This document shows positions 16,500 to 25,784 of a stretch of DNA of 64,000 nt, in pieces. The DNA is from Deltaproteobacteria bacterium (GTDB lineage Bacteria > Desulfobacterota > Binatia > UBA1149 > SPBQ01). The stretch covers positions 62,001 to 126,000 of the forward strand of contig JAJCZM010000038.1 of the NCBI GenBank assembly GCA_029262375.1, given 5' to 3'. Both the position numbers and the translations under genes were made by a program. The notes under the pieces are model-generated. The model saw nothing but the letters and a program-made list of their open reading frames with translations, was not told the origin of the DNA and did no database searches. How positions within the stretch are numbered: position 1 is the first letter of the stretch; the number at the start of each line of letters is the position of its first letter.

Positions 16500-19378
16500 G
16501 ACCGGCCCTCCTCGGCAACGATCGGTGTTGCGCGTCTTCGCGCGGCGCGCGCGGCAATGGCGATCACCGCCAGCGCGACGATGACCAGCGAGTAGTTGAA
16601 GAATTCCCAGGCCGACTTCTGCGCGTCACTCAACGTGACCAGCGTACGTGCGAAAGCGCCGCCGCCGCGAATCTGCAGCAGGTCGGTATCTTCGAGCGAC
16701 CAATCGATCAGGTTACGAAGCAACTGGAAGTTTCCGCGATAGACAGCGCCGCCGGCACCGAACTGATCGCCCAGTCTCTTCACGAAATCGGATACGAAGG
16801 CCGACGAAGCGACGACGACCAAACGCGCATCGGGCGTCGATTCCTTGAGCGTACGTCCCGTACGATCTGCTTCTGCACCGTCTGCCGATTCGGCCGCTCC
16901 ATCCTTGAACAACGGCGACGGTCTATCCGCAAAGTAGCTGTTGAAGCGACCTACCAGTGTCGCCGCTACGGGGCGCGATGCGAGTTCTCCCACGGGCAGG
17001 AACGCGGAATCGGCTCCCTCGATCGACTGTGGGAGAACCTGTGGTGAGTCGCTTTCCCACGTCTCTTCGGAAGTACGCAACAGGATCTCTGCTTCCACGC
17101 CGTCGGCTACTTCTCCGAGATCGAGCGAAGATCCCCAGTTCAGGATCACGTTCTGAACTCCGCCGAGCGCGACGTGATCCGGATGGAAACCGTCGCGCCT
17201 GATGTCTACGAAGAACGGATAGTCCATGAAGTGCATGCGTTGCAGTGTCAGCCCGCCGACACGCTCGTTCACAGGGACTGGGAAACGGGCGTTGCGCCGG
17301 TCCATCACGAACTGCTCGCCTACAGACGCACCGTAGTGATCGAGCAGCTGGAGCAACCCCGTGTCCGCCTTCGACGCAGTGATCGCACCCTCTTTCGGTT
17401 CCACATCGAACGCGCCGGCCAGCGCGATCACTGCGCCGCCTCGCATCAGATACTGATCGATCGCGAACTTCTGCTTGTTCGTGAGGTCGCCCGGACGCGC
17501 AACAACGAGCACATCGACGTTACCCGGAACGATCCCGTCATCGAGCTGCGTACGCTCAACCGTGAAGTCGGTCGACAGCAGTTGCTGGAGCTGACGATAG
17601 TCGGGCTGCGGCGGCGCCGGCTGAAATTGCGGCGGTAGCTGTGGATTCGGTGGCGGTGCTTTCGGGTTCTCCGACATGATCGCAATGGTCTTGAGGAAAC
17701 CCGGCGTCGCGCGCTTGATGGAAGCCTCGATGGTATCGCGAATCGTCGCTTTCGTGAGATCTCCCTGCGGATGGATCGCCTCGAGTCGATCGCCGGCTTC
17801 AAAGAGTAAGTAGAGATAGAAACGCTCGCCTCCGAACACCGACGCGGCCATCGGTTCGAACGCGTAGTTGCGCGCCAACTCGAGCTGCAACGCCTGGTTG
17901 CCCGACGGATCGACTTCCTCACACGCGAACTTCCCAGCCGCGCGCTCCGACAGCTCCTCACATACTTCCCGGATACGTACCGGGACCTCGGCAAATTCCT
18001 CGGGCAGTGTATCGGGAGTGATGTACGCCGTGAGCTTCGCACCGCCATCGAACCCGGCGAGCACGGAGTCGATGCTCTGGAACCCTTCGGCCAGCTTCTT
18101 GATGCTGCGGGTGAGATCGTACTCGAGGTTGCGTAGACGCACGTCGATGTCCTGCTCGTCGGCATCGATCTCGATCAGGTCATCGAACCCCAACACCTCA
18201 TACTTATCGGCGTAGCGAAGCAGGATGTGAAAGTACGCGTTGACGACGGACTCTTCGTGACGACCGAAGAAACGAAACGGCATCGTTTCGATATTGTAGG
18301 TTTGCCGAAGCTCTGCCTCGAGTACTTCGTCGCTGCCCGGGTTCGTGTAGTCGAGCTGTACGTGACCGCGGCCGCGGATCTCGTATTCGGCCAGCAAATC
18401 GCGAATCTGCGGCACCAAGGGCGCGAGCAACGGATGCGTTCGCTCCGAAAAGTACGCAGAGATGCGCAGTGGCTCGTCCAAGCGCGCGAGCACCTGTTCG
18501 GTCGCGCGCGTGACGCTGTAGTCGCCACCGGCGGTGAGATCCAGGCGAGCGCGCGTCACGGGAGCCAACCACACGTTGAGCGCAACCGCGTTGAGCGCTA
18601 ACAGCGCAACCGTAATCCAACGTGTGCGCGCGCGGGCGCGGCCGGCCGGCGTGTTGGCTTCCACGCGTTTCATGTCGAGAAAGTGAACATTGAGCGCCAG
18701 GAAGAACGCCGCCAATGCGCCGTAGTACGCGAGGTCGCGCAGATCGACGACACCGCGCTCGATGCTGGTGAAGCGGCTACCGGATCCGATCAGCCGCAGC
18801 AGCTCGCCGCCGCGATCGCCCGCGAATCCGGCGACCGTGTCCGACCCAACCAGCCACAGCCCACCGCACACGATACCGGTGACCATGAGCGACACGATCT
18901 GATTGTCGGTGCGCGCGCTCACGCATAAGCCTATCGACATGTAGGCACCGGCAAGCAACAGCGCGCCGAGATAGCCGCCCGCAACCGGCCCCCAGTCGAT
19001 ATTGCCCAAATTGGAAACCATCAGAGCCAACGGAAAGGTGAGAGTGAGGGCAAGCGCCACCAGCGTCATGCCCGCGAGGAATTTCCCGAGTACCAGCTCC
19101 GTCGTGCGCAGCGGCATCGTCAGCAGGAGCTCCAGCGTGCCGATCTTCTCTTCCTCGCTCCAAGCGCGCATCGTGATCGCCGCCACTAGAAAAATCAGCA
19201 GTACCGGCAACCATTCGAACAGCGGCCGAACGTCGGCAATGCTGCGTGCGAAGAAGCGCGACGACGTGAAGAACACGAACAGCGTGACGAGAAGAAAAAC
19301 TGCGAGGAAAATAACTGCGACCGGAGACAGGAAGTAAGCGCGCAGCTCCTTGCGCGCAATCGTCAGAATCGTACTCAT
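16496..19378 (-). CDS. Fused GldF-type ABC permease and GldG-type auxiliary protein
   Basis: This 960-residue protein joins two families usually encoded separately. Residues about 1-240 are an ABC-2 permease with six hydrophobic segments (ARKELRAYFLSPVAVIFLAVF at the start, and AWSEEEKIGTLELLLTMPLRTTELVLGKF). After a linker, residues about 260-930 form a large periplasmic GldG/ABC_transp_aux-like part (YSVTRATEQVLARLDEPLRI; VDVLVVARPGDLTNKQKFAIDQYLMRGG), and a last transmembrane helix (FFNYSLVIVALAVIAIAA) ends the protein. A Pro/Gln-rich stretch lies near residue 590. The gene overlaps the upstream ATPase and the downstream DUF4340 gene by 4 bp each. In Bacteroidetes such proteins support gliding; elsewhere the substrate is unknown. 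Confidence 0.9.
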   Translation of the reverse strand: MSTILTIARKELRAYFLSPVAVIFLAVFLLVTLFVFFTSSRFFARSIADVRPLFEWLPVLLIFLVAAITMRAWSEEEKIGTLELLLTMPLRTTELVLGKFLAGMTLVALALTLTFPLALMVSNLGNIDWGPVAGGYLGALLLAGAYMSIGLCVSARTDNQIVSLMVTGIVCGGLWLVGSDTVAGFAGDRGGELLRLIGSGSRFTSIERGVVDLRDLAYYGALAAFFLALNVHFLDMKRVEANTPAGRARARTRWITVALLALNAVALNVWLAPVTRARLDLTAGGDYSVTRATEQVLARLDEPLRISAYFSERTHPLLAPLVPQIRDLLAEYEIRGRGHVQLDYTNPGSDEVLEAELRQTYNIETMPFRFFGRHEESVVNAYFHILLRYADKYEVLGFDDLIEIDADEQDIDVRLRNLEYDLTRSIKKLAEGFQSIDSVLAGFDGGAKLTAYITPDTLPEEFAEVPVRIREVCEELSERAAGKFACEEVDPSGNQALQLELARNYAFEPMAASVFGGERFYLYLLFEAGDRLEAIHPQGDLTKATIRDTIEASIKRATPGFLKTIAIMSENPKAPPPNPQLPPQFQPAPPQPDYRQLQQLLSTDFTVERTQLDDGIVPGNVDVLVVARPGDLTNKQKFAIDQYLMRGGAVIALAGAFDVEPKEGAITASKADTGLLQLLDHYGASVGEQFVMDRRNARFPVPVNERVGGLTLQRMHFMDYPFFVDIRRDGFHPDHVALGGVQNVILNWGSSLDLGEVADGVEAEILLRTSEETWESDSPQVLPQSIEGADSAFLPVGELASRPVAATLVGRFNSYFADRPSPLFKDGAAESADGAEADRTGRTLKESTPDARLVVVASSAFVSDFVKRLGDQFGAGGAVYRGNFQLLRNLIDWSLEDTDLLQIRGGGAFARTLVTLSDAQKSAWEFFNYSLVIVALAVIAIAARAARRRATPIVAEEGRS

Positions 19379-20361
19379 ACCGCGGCCTCCGATGCCTCGG
19401 CGGCCTGCGATGTCGCGGCGGCCTCAGCGGCCGCGCGTTGCTCGATCAGTGAGCGGAAGACCTCTTCCAGGCTTTGGCTTTCCAGCGCCACCGCGGCTAC
19501 GTCCCAGCCGGCGGCGACCGCCGCTCGCACGATGTCCGGCGTAGGCGGTTCCGACGAGGAACACTGTAGCGACCACAGTTGGTAGCCCGAGCGCGAGGGA
19601 TCTGCCCCCACGGCGTGCACATCGTGCACATCCTCGACCGCCGCCAATGTGTCTTCCACCCCGGCCGTATCCGCCGGGAGCGAGACGCGCACTCGATCCG
19701 AGTGCAACAGATCGCTCAGTTTAGCGTCGGCGGCCAGTTCACCGTCGATCATGATGACGACGCGGTCGCAGACGGCCTCGATCTCCGAAAGAATGTGCGT
19801 CGAGAGCACGACGGTGCTGCTGGCCGCGAGGCGCTTGATCAGCATACGGATCTCGGCGATCTGCACGGGATCCAACCCGTTCGTCGGCTCATCGAGAATC
19901 AATACTTCCGGCTCGTGAAGGATCGCCTGCGCGAGACCGACGCGCTGACGGTAGCCCTTCGACAATGTGGCGATCGGGCGTACGAGCCAGGCTTGCAGAC
20001 CGGTGGCCGCGACGGCGCGCCCCACGGCGGCCGCCCGCTCGCCAACCGGAATCCCGCGCAGCTCGGCCATCATGAGCAGATACTCTTGAACGAGCATCTC
20101 GGGATAGACCGGCGCATTCTCAGGCAGGTAGCCGATCTGCTTCTGCACCGCGATGCGGTTTTCGACCACATCGATGCCGCCTACGCTCACAGACCCCGAA
20201 CTGGGTTCGAGGAATCCGGTAATCACTTTCATGACGGTACTCTTGCCGGCGCCGTTGTGCCCGAGCAGTCCAACGATTTCACCCCGTCCTACGGAGAGGG
20301 AAACGCCTTTCACTGCCAGAACATCGCCGTACCGCTTTTCGAGGTCGCGTACTTCGATCAT
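19375..20361 (-). CDS. ABC transporter ATP-binding protein (GldA-like)
   Basis: This is the nucleotide-binding subunit, about 328 residues. Walker A is GHNGAGKST, the signature is LSKGYRQRVGLAQAI, Walker B is VLILDEPTNG, and the switch His lies in LSTHILSEIE. About 100 C-terminal residues follow the ATPase core, including an Ala-rich tail (EAAATSQAAEASEAAV). I start at the ATG at 20361 (MIEVRDLEKRYG), the family's normal N-terminus; the upstream ATG at 20400 would add 13 residues. It is the first gene of a three-gene operon with 4-bp overlaps. Confidence 0.93.
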   Translation of the reverse strand: MIEVRDLEKRYGDVLAVKGVSLSVGRGEIVGLLGHNGAGKSTVMKVITGFLEPSSGSVSVGGIDVVENRIAVQKQIGYLPENAPVYPEMLVQEYLLMMAELRGIPVGERAAAVGRAVAATGLQAWLVRPIATLSKGYRQRVGLAQAILHEPEVLILDEPTNGLDPVQIAEIRMLIKRLAASSTVVLSTHILSEIEAVCDRVVIMIDGELAADAKLSDLLHSDRVRVSLPADTAGVEDTLAAVEDVHDVHAVGADPSRSGYQLWSLQCSSSEPPTPDIVRAAVAAGWDVAAVALESQSLEEVFRSLIEQRAAAEAAATSQAAEASEAAV

Positions 20362-20467
20362 CAGGTTTTCTCTTTTTTGTGCTTCGTCCGGCCACCCCAA
20401 CGGCGACCGGACGAAGCGGATTGAATGATTCTTCTACGCTCGGCGCGGATGTCAAGAGCGCGCGCGG

Positions 20468-22162
20468 TTAGAAGAACGAGGAATCCAGAGAAACATCGGC
20501 GCGAACCCACGCCTGCTCGAAGCGAGCAGTCACGCCGGCCGCCGCGTCGTCGCGGCCCTGAGCCCGCAGCGCCGCCGCCAGCCCGTATAAAGACCAGCCG
20601 TTGCGCGGGTGATGCTCGAGATCGGCACGGTAGACTTTCTCGGCGTCCGCCGCTCGGCCCATCGCCAGCAAACGAGCGCCGAGGGCCTGGCGTACAGGGA
20701 AGTACCATGGCGGCGGCTCCGTGTAGGCAAATCCCTCTTGTTTCTCGAGGGCAGCGCGCAACGACGCTACGGCCGCGTCATCGTTGCCACGCGCCGATGC
20801 CAGCTCTGCGCCCAAGACATCGCCGGCCAGCTCGAGCAGCGTCTTCGCAGAGGCACCGCTGAAGAGCACGAGACCGCGAATCTCTTCGGAAGCCGCGATC
20901 GCGCGCAACGACGCCATCTCAGGCTCGGCCTGCTCGCTTCGATCGAGATTGACCAACGCCATGCCGCGCACGTAGTGCCACATGGCCGTGCTGTAGCGAA
21001 GCCAATGCTCCGGGGCGGGCTGCTCGAGCACGTCGTCCCAACGCCCGAAGCGTACCAGCGTCACGAGGTACGTAGGGCTGAATTCCTCGAGAAACGGAAA
21101 ATCCCGGTAGGCTTCGCGAGGAACGGTCTCCGTTAGCTTGCGCGAGGTCTGCAGCGCGAGCTTGCTGCGCCCTTCCAAGCTCGCAGCCGCCCAGAGAAAG
21201 TGAATGTTGTGAGGATAGTAACCGGCCGGATAAAAGCCCTGCGCCTTACACTGCGCAATGTAGGACTCGTCAGCCGCCGATGCGCGCTCGTTCGCCTTGG
21301 CCGCATCGTCGTAGCGTCCCACGCGGTAGTAGATGTGAGACGGCATGTGCACGAGATGCCCCGCCCCCGGCACCAGATCGGCCAAACGGTCTGCCGCCGC
21401 CTCGGCGCGCGCAGGAGTAGACGACGGCTCGATGATGTGGATGTAGAGATGGATCGCGCCGGGGTGACGAGGGTTCGTCGCCATCACGCCCTCGAGCGCG
21501 GCCACAACCTCGCGGGTTGCCGGTTTGCCGTTGTCGGGATCGACATAGTAATCCCACGGCATCGTATCCATGAGCGCTTCGGCAAATAGCGTTTGAGCAT
21601 CAAGGTCGTCGGGGTAGGCCGCGGCGACATCACGCATCGCGCTGGCATACGCTTGGTCCAACGCAGAGCGATCTTCCGAGGGCTCCGGGCGATAGCGCTT
21701 CTCGAGAGCACGGATGTAGGCACGTTCACGCGCCGACACCTTGTCGGCCAGCGCGACGGCTTTCTGCAGGGCGTTCCAAGCCGGCTCGACCGCCTCCGGC
21801 GTCATAGGCGCGTTGATATTCGGACCGAATGCGAGTGCTTCGCCCCAATAACACATGGCACACTCGGGATCTCGGCGCGCCGCTTCGCGAAAAGACCGGA
21901 TGGCCTCGGCGTGATTGAAGCCGTAGGCGAGCGTAAGGCCCTGATCGAAGTAGCGTTGAGAATCCTCACCACTGGTAGTGATAGGTGAGTGGTGAGCACC
22001 TAAGTCCTCGAAAAGCGGTGCGCCGAGCTTGTCTTCCTGGGCCACCGCAACGATCGGGCGAGCAGTCTTCACCAGGCTGCAGCCACCAGTCGCAAAAGTC
22101 AGCGCTGCCGCGACGAGGAACGCCGCGCGGCACGATAGGGAAACGGTCGATATAGGCATCAT
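20468..22162 (-). CDS. TPR-containing lipoprotein
   Basis: This 564-residue exported protein has a lipobox (TFATGGC) after a hydrophobic signal, so it is probably lipid-anchored. It then carries tetratricopeptide repeats: YFDQGLTLAYGFNHAEAIRSFREAARRDPECAMCYWGEAL is the characteristic first block of a widespread bacterial TPR family, followed by GHLVHMPSHIYYRVGRYDDA and a C-terminal repeat pair. The CAMCYWG motif brings two cysteines near the repeats. Function is unknown; TPR arrays usually bind protein partners. It sits 106 bp upstream of the ABC operon on the same strand. Confidence 0.88.
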   Translation of the reverse strand: MMPISTVSLSCRAAFLVAAALTFATGGCSLVKTARPIVAVAQEDKLGAPLFEDLGAHHSPITTSGEDSQRYFDQGLTLAYGFNHAEAIRSFREAARRDPECAMCYWGEALAFGPNINAPMTPEAVEPAWNALQKAVALADKVSARERAYIRALEKRYRPEPSEDRSALDQAYASAMRDVAAAYPDDLDAQTLFAEALMDTMPWDYYVDPDNGKPATREVVAALEGVMATNPRHPGAIHLYIHIIEPSSTPARAEAAADRLADLVPGAGHLVHMPSHIYYRVGRYDDAAKANERASAADESYIAQCKAQGFYPAGYYPHNIHFLWAAASLEGRSKLALQTSRKLTETVPREAYRDFPFLEEFSPTYLVTLVRFGRWDDVLEQPAPEHWLRYSTAMWHYVRGMALVNLDRSEQAEPEMASLRAIAASEEIRGLVLFSGASAKTLLELAGDVLGAELASARGNDDAAVASLRAALEKQEGFAYTEPPPWYFPVRQALGARLLAMGRAADAEKVYRADLEHHPRNGWSLYGLAAALRAQGRDDAAAGVTARFEQAWVRADVSLDSSFF

Positions 22163-22375
22163 TCGTAGCCTCCTCAGCGGATGTAGCTGAAATCCCTGCC
22201 CGCCAATATGGCCTTCCGCAACAGTGGACGGAACCCGCCACGCGCCCGTTTCGGGGCCGGAATTCGCTTAACTTTTTCGGTGCCAAGATCTGTATTTTGC
22301 AGAGCTTTCGTTCTACAGTGCCGTCGTTCGGCGCGCGGGGGCTCAGATTACACAAGCCGGACGCCCGGAGACGGC

Positions 22376-23911
22376 ATGGCACGTTATACCTACGAACGAC
22401 TATCGGCACAGGATGCATCGTTCCTTTTCATGGAGCGGCAGCGTGTTCACATGCACGTTGCGGCGACGGCCATTTACGATGCACGACCACTTCAAACCGA
22501 AGAAGGCGGCGTCGACATCGTCAAGTTCCGTAAGGGTATCGAAGCCGCCCTGCACCTGATTCCTCGCTATCGTCAGAAGCTGAAATGGATCCCCTACTTC
22601 AATCATCCGGTCTGGGTCGATGATCGTCACTTCGATCTGAACTACCACGTTCGCCACACCGCACTGCCCCGCCCCGGCACCGAAGATCAGCTCAAACAAC
22701 TCGCGGCACGCGTGATGAGCCTGCAACTCGACCGATCGAAACCGATGTGGGAGTTCTGGGTTGTAGAAGGACTGAGCGAGAACCGATTCGCGATCATCAG
22801 TAAGGTCCATCACTGCATGATCGACGGCATGTCGGGCGTAGACCTGGCGACGATCTTGATGTCGACGACCCCGGAGTATGAGACGCCCGACGTCTATCAG
22901 TACATGCCGCGACCCGCGCCTTCGTCGCTCGAGCTTTTCCAGAACGAGGCCAAACGAACGATCAGCATCCCTTCGCAGGTCGTGCGCAGCCTGCGCGAGT
23001 TCCGGGAACAAAGTGAGAGCGTACGCACAGAGGTCGCCAAACGTGCAAACGCAATAGGCGGACTGTTGGGTTACGCGATCTCGGCACCCTCGGAGACCCC
23101 GCTCAACGGCCACATCAGTTCGCACCGTATGTTCGACTTCATGTCGATGCCTATCGACGAAGTGAAGGCGACACGCCGAGCGTTCGGTTGCACGGTGAAC
23201 GACCTGGTTCTCGCGACGGTATCGGGGGCGGTACGCAGTTATCTAATCCGGCGACGCGTCGATCCAAAGCAAATCGACTTCAGAGTCTCTGCGCCCGTAA
23301 GCGTCCGATCGAAGGACGCCGACCCGACCGAGCTGGGCAACAACGTATCGAGTTGGATCGTACGGCTACCGCTCGGCGAGCGAGACCCCGTCAAGAGATT
23401 GGAGTCCATCCACCGCGTGACCAGCGACCTGAAACGCACGGAGCAAGCGCTAGGCGTGCAGATGCTGATGGCGGCTGCAGAATGGGCGCCTTCGGCCTTG
23501 CTGTCGCTGGGCTCGCAAGCCACCTCGGGCCCCGTGAACATGATCGTCACGAACGTGCCCGGACCGCAGGTTCCGCTGTACATGATGGGATCGAAACTTC
23601 TAGCGATGTTCCCGCAGGTTCCCCTGCTCGAGAACACCGGCCTGGGGATTGCGCTGTTCAGTTACGATGGAACGCTCTATTGGGGCTTCAACTGCGATCC
23701 ATCGCTCGTACCGGACGTCGGCACTTTCGCTTCGATGATCCAGTCGGCCTTCGACGAGCTCAAGCATGCCGCGAGTCTGCGTCCCGCAATCGGCAAGCCT
23801 CTTGATGAAAAGGCAAAACTCGCGAGCACCGGCAGCGATTCGGCGGCGCCGGGCAACTCTGAGAACGTAGCGGAGACTCCGACCGCCGAAGCAACGCTCA
23901 AGAGCGCGTAG
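22376..23911 (+). CDS. WS/DGAT-type wax ester synthase / diacylglycerol O-acyltransferase
   Basis: This 511-residue acyltransferase joins acyl-CoA to long-chain alcohols or diacylglycerol to make neutral storage lipids. The N-terminus RLSAQDASFLFMER and the catalytic HHxxxDG motif, here KVHHCMIDGMSG (near residue 145), are diagnostic. NVPGPQVPLYMMG and NCDPSLVPD in the C-terminal domain are also typical. The ATG at 22376 has GGAG just upstream and gives the family N-terminus; the in-frame ATG at 22208 would add 56 foreign residues. It stands alone, divergent from the TPR lipoprotein. Chain-length or alcohol preference cannot be read. Confidence 0.93.
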   Translation: MARYTYERLSAQDASFLFMERQRVHMHVAATAIYDARPLQTEEGGVDIVKFRKGIEAALHLIPRYRQKLKWIPYFNHPVWVDDRHFDLNYHVRHTALPRPGTEDQLKQLAARVMSLQLDRSKPMWEFWVVEGLSENRFAIISKVHHCMIDGMSGVDLATILMSTTPEYETPDVYQYMPRPAPSSLELFQNEAKRTISIPSQVVRSLREFREQSESVRTEVAKRANAIGGLLGYAISAPSETPLNGHISSHRMFDFMSMPIDEVKATRRAFGCTVNDLVLATVSGAVRSYLIRRRVDPKQIDFRVSAPVSVRSKDADPTELGNNVSSWIVRLPLGERDPVKRLESIHRVTSDLKRTEQALGVQMLMAAAEWAPSALLSLGSQATSGPVNMIVTNVPGPQVPLYMMGSKLLAMFPQVPLLENTGLGIALFSYDGTLYWGFNCDPSLVPDVGTFASMIQSAFDELKHAASLRPAIGKPLDEKAKLASTGSDSAAPGNSENVAETPTAEATLKSA

Positions 23912-23966
23912 TCAGCCCAGGGCCAATCCCGCGCAGACCCGTGCGAGCCCCGTGCGATGAAGATGC

Positions 23967-25775
23967 ATGCGTAGACCAGCAGCGATCGACTACGCACACC
24001 GCGCCGTTGTCGGGGCGACCCTGCTTGCACTCACACTGCCGAGCACGGCTTGCGATCGCCTCGAGTCGACCTTCAGACGCGACGATCGACCCGACGTCGT
24101 ACTGGTCGTCATCGACACCCTGCGGCCCGACCACCTAAGCACCTACGGCTATGAGCGCGAGACCGACCGCGCGCTTTCGACGATCGCTCGCACATCGGTC
24201 GTCTTCGACAACGCATTCGCCTCGGCGCCAAAGACGATCCCGTCGATTCCTCAAACACTGAGCTCCTCGCTGTTCCCCGATGCGGTGCGGGGCAAGACGC
24301 TGATGGAGGTGGCGCGCGACGCCGGCTACGAAGAATCATTGGCGGTGATCAACAATCCGTATGTAAAGAAGTGGGTCGAACGCCTCGACCCCACGTTCGC
24401 CACAGTCTCTGCGGGAGAGTTCTCGGCCACGCAGATCGTCGATCAAGCGCTCGAGTGGTTCGAACGGCCTAGAAACGGCCCACGACTGGTCTATCTACAC
24501 TTCCTCGACACCCATACGCCCTACGACGTTCCCCTGCCCTTCAAGTCGATGTTCGTAAATTCCGGATACGACGGCGCCGTCGGCCTCGAGTTCGACGACG
24601 TAGGCGGAGCGTGTTCCGGGCACTACGCCAAGGAAGATCAAGAGCGCATCGTGGATCTGTACGACGGCACGATCGCGTACGTAGACGACGAGTTCGGGCG
24701 GCTTATCGGCGGCATGCAGGACCTGGACCTCGTAGACGATGCGCTGATCGTGGTCACCTCGGATCATGGCGAGGAGTTTTGGGATCACGGAAGCTTCTTC
24801 CACGGCCAATCGCTCTACGACGAACTGCTACGCGTTCCGCTTCTCGTCAAGTTTCCAGGCAATCGCCAGGCGAGCCGAAGGGTGGAGACGCCCGCTTCGA
24901 TGCTCGACATATTGCCGACCATCGCGGCAGCGATGGCCGGGAAGAACGATCCAGCGCTAGTCGATCAGAGCTGGCAGGGCACGCGCCTGGAGAACGTCAT
25001 CGCCGGCGAGGCAGGGACCGCCGATCGCGCGCTGGTTTCAACCGTCGGGCGCGCCGACCACCGGCGTCCGCCGCGACACGCCGTGCGCACGGCGACCCAC
25101 AAGCTGATCGTCAACGTAGTCGACGGGACCCGAGAGCTCTACGAACTCGCAACCGACCCCGCTGAGCGCCGAAGCGTCATCGCGATGGGTCAACATCCGC
25201 CGAGGGCGCTCCTGGACGCATATGCGACTGCCATGGCGCCGCTGGCGCAAGCCGGCTATCAACTGGAGATCACGAACGCGACCGATTCCAAGGTCAGCTA
25301 CGATCTCGAATTGCACAGTGACCCGCCTTCTCCGATCGCGAACCTGCATCGGATCGAGCTGGAGAAGACCGATATCGCGGCCATCACCGCCAACGCCGCC
25401 GGCTTGCGCTGGACCGGGCGCCTGGGCGCCGGCGAAACCGACCGCATGCGCTTCGATCTCCTCGCCCGCGACGGCGACATCACGGTCGCACTCGCCATTG
25501 ACGGGCACCTCGCCGATGCCGGCGCCTTCAGCATCGGTGCCGACGGGATACCAGCCGACGCCAATCCGGCGCGTGTTTCGATTGCCGACATCGACGGACC
25601 TCCTTCGATCGCTTCGTCGGCGCGTACCGCGATCCGTGCGCTGCTGCCTACCGATGGCGCGGCCGACAGGGTCACACTCGCGATCTGGCGCGACGGCGGC
25701 CTCGACACGGTCCTCCCGCCCGCGCTCACCAGTGAAGAGAGCGCTCGCATCCGCGCGCTCGGCTATATGGAATAG
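23967..25775 (+). CDS. Sulfatase-family (alkaline-phosphatase superfamily) exported hydrolase
   Basis: This 602-residue protein has an N-terminal hydrophobic export signal (VVGATLLALTLPSTAC, lipobox-like end). The sulfatase domain begins PDVVLVVIDTLRPDHLSTYGYE (metal Asp) and includes VVTSDHGEEFWDHG (Asp-His ligands) and LYDELLRVPLLVKF. At the nucleophile position it has APKTIPSIPQTLSS instead of Cys/Ser-x-Pro-x-Arg. So it is not a formylglycine-type sulfatase by sequence and could be a phosphatase, phosphotransferase or sulfatase with Thr/Ser nucleophile. About 190 residues at the C-terminus are beta-rich and unassigned. It is followed 9 bp later by the amidohydrolase gene. Confidence 0.88.
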   Translation: MRRPAAIDYAHRAVVGATLLALTLPSTACDRLESTFRRDDRPDVVLVVIDTLRPDHLSTYGYERETDRALSTIARTSVVFDNAFASAPKTIPSIPQTLSSSLFPDAVRGKTLMEVARDAGYEESLAVINNPYVKKWVERLDPTFATVSAGEFSATQIVDQALEWFERPRNGPRLVYLHFLDTHTPYDVPLPFKSMFVNSGYDGAVGLEFDDVGGACSGHYAKEDQERIVDLYDGTIAYVDDEFGRLIGGMQDLDLVDDALIVVTSDHGEEFWDHGSFFHGQSLYDELLRVPLLVKFPGNRQASRRVETPASMLDILPTIAAAMAGKNDPALVDQSWQGTRLENVIAGEAGTADRALVSTVGRADHRRPPRHAVRTATHKLIVNVVDGTRELYELATDPAERRSVIAMGQHPPRALLDAYATAMAPLAQAGYQLEITNATDSKVSYDLELHSDPPSPIANLHRIELEKTDIAAITANAAGLRWTGRLGAGETDRMRFDLLARDGDITVALAIDGHLADAGAFSIGADGIPADANPARVSIADIDGPPSIASSARTAIRALLPTDGAADRVTLAIWRDGGLDTVLPPALTSEESARIRALGYME

Positions 25776-25784
25776 AGCCGGTCA

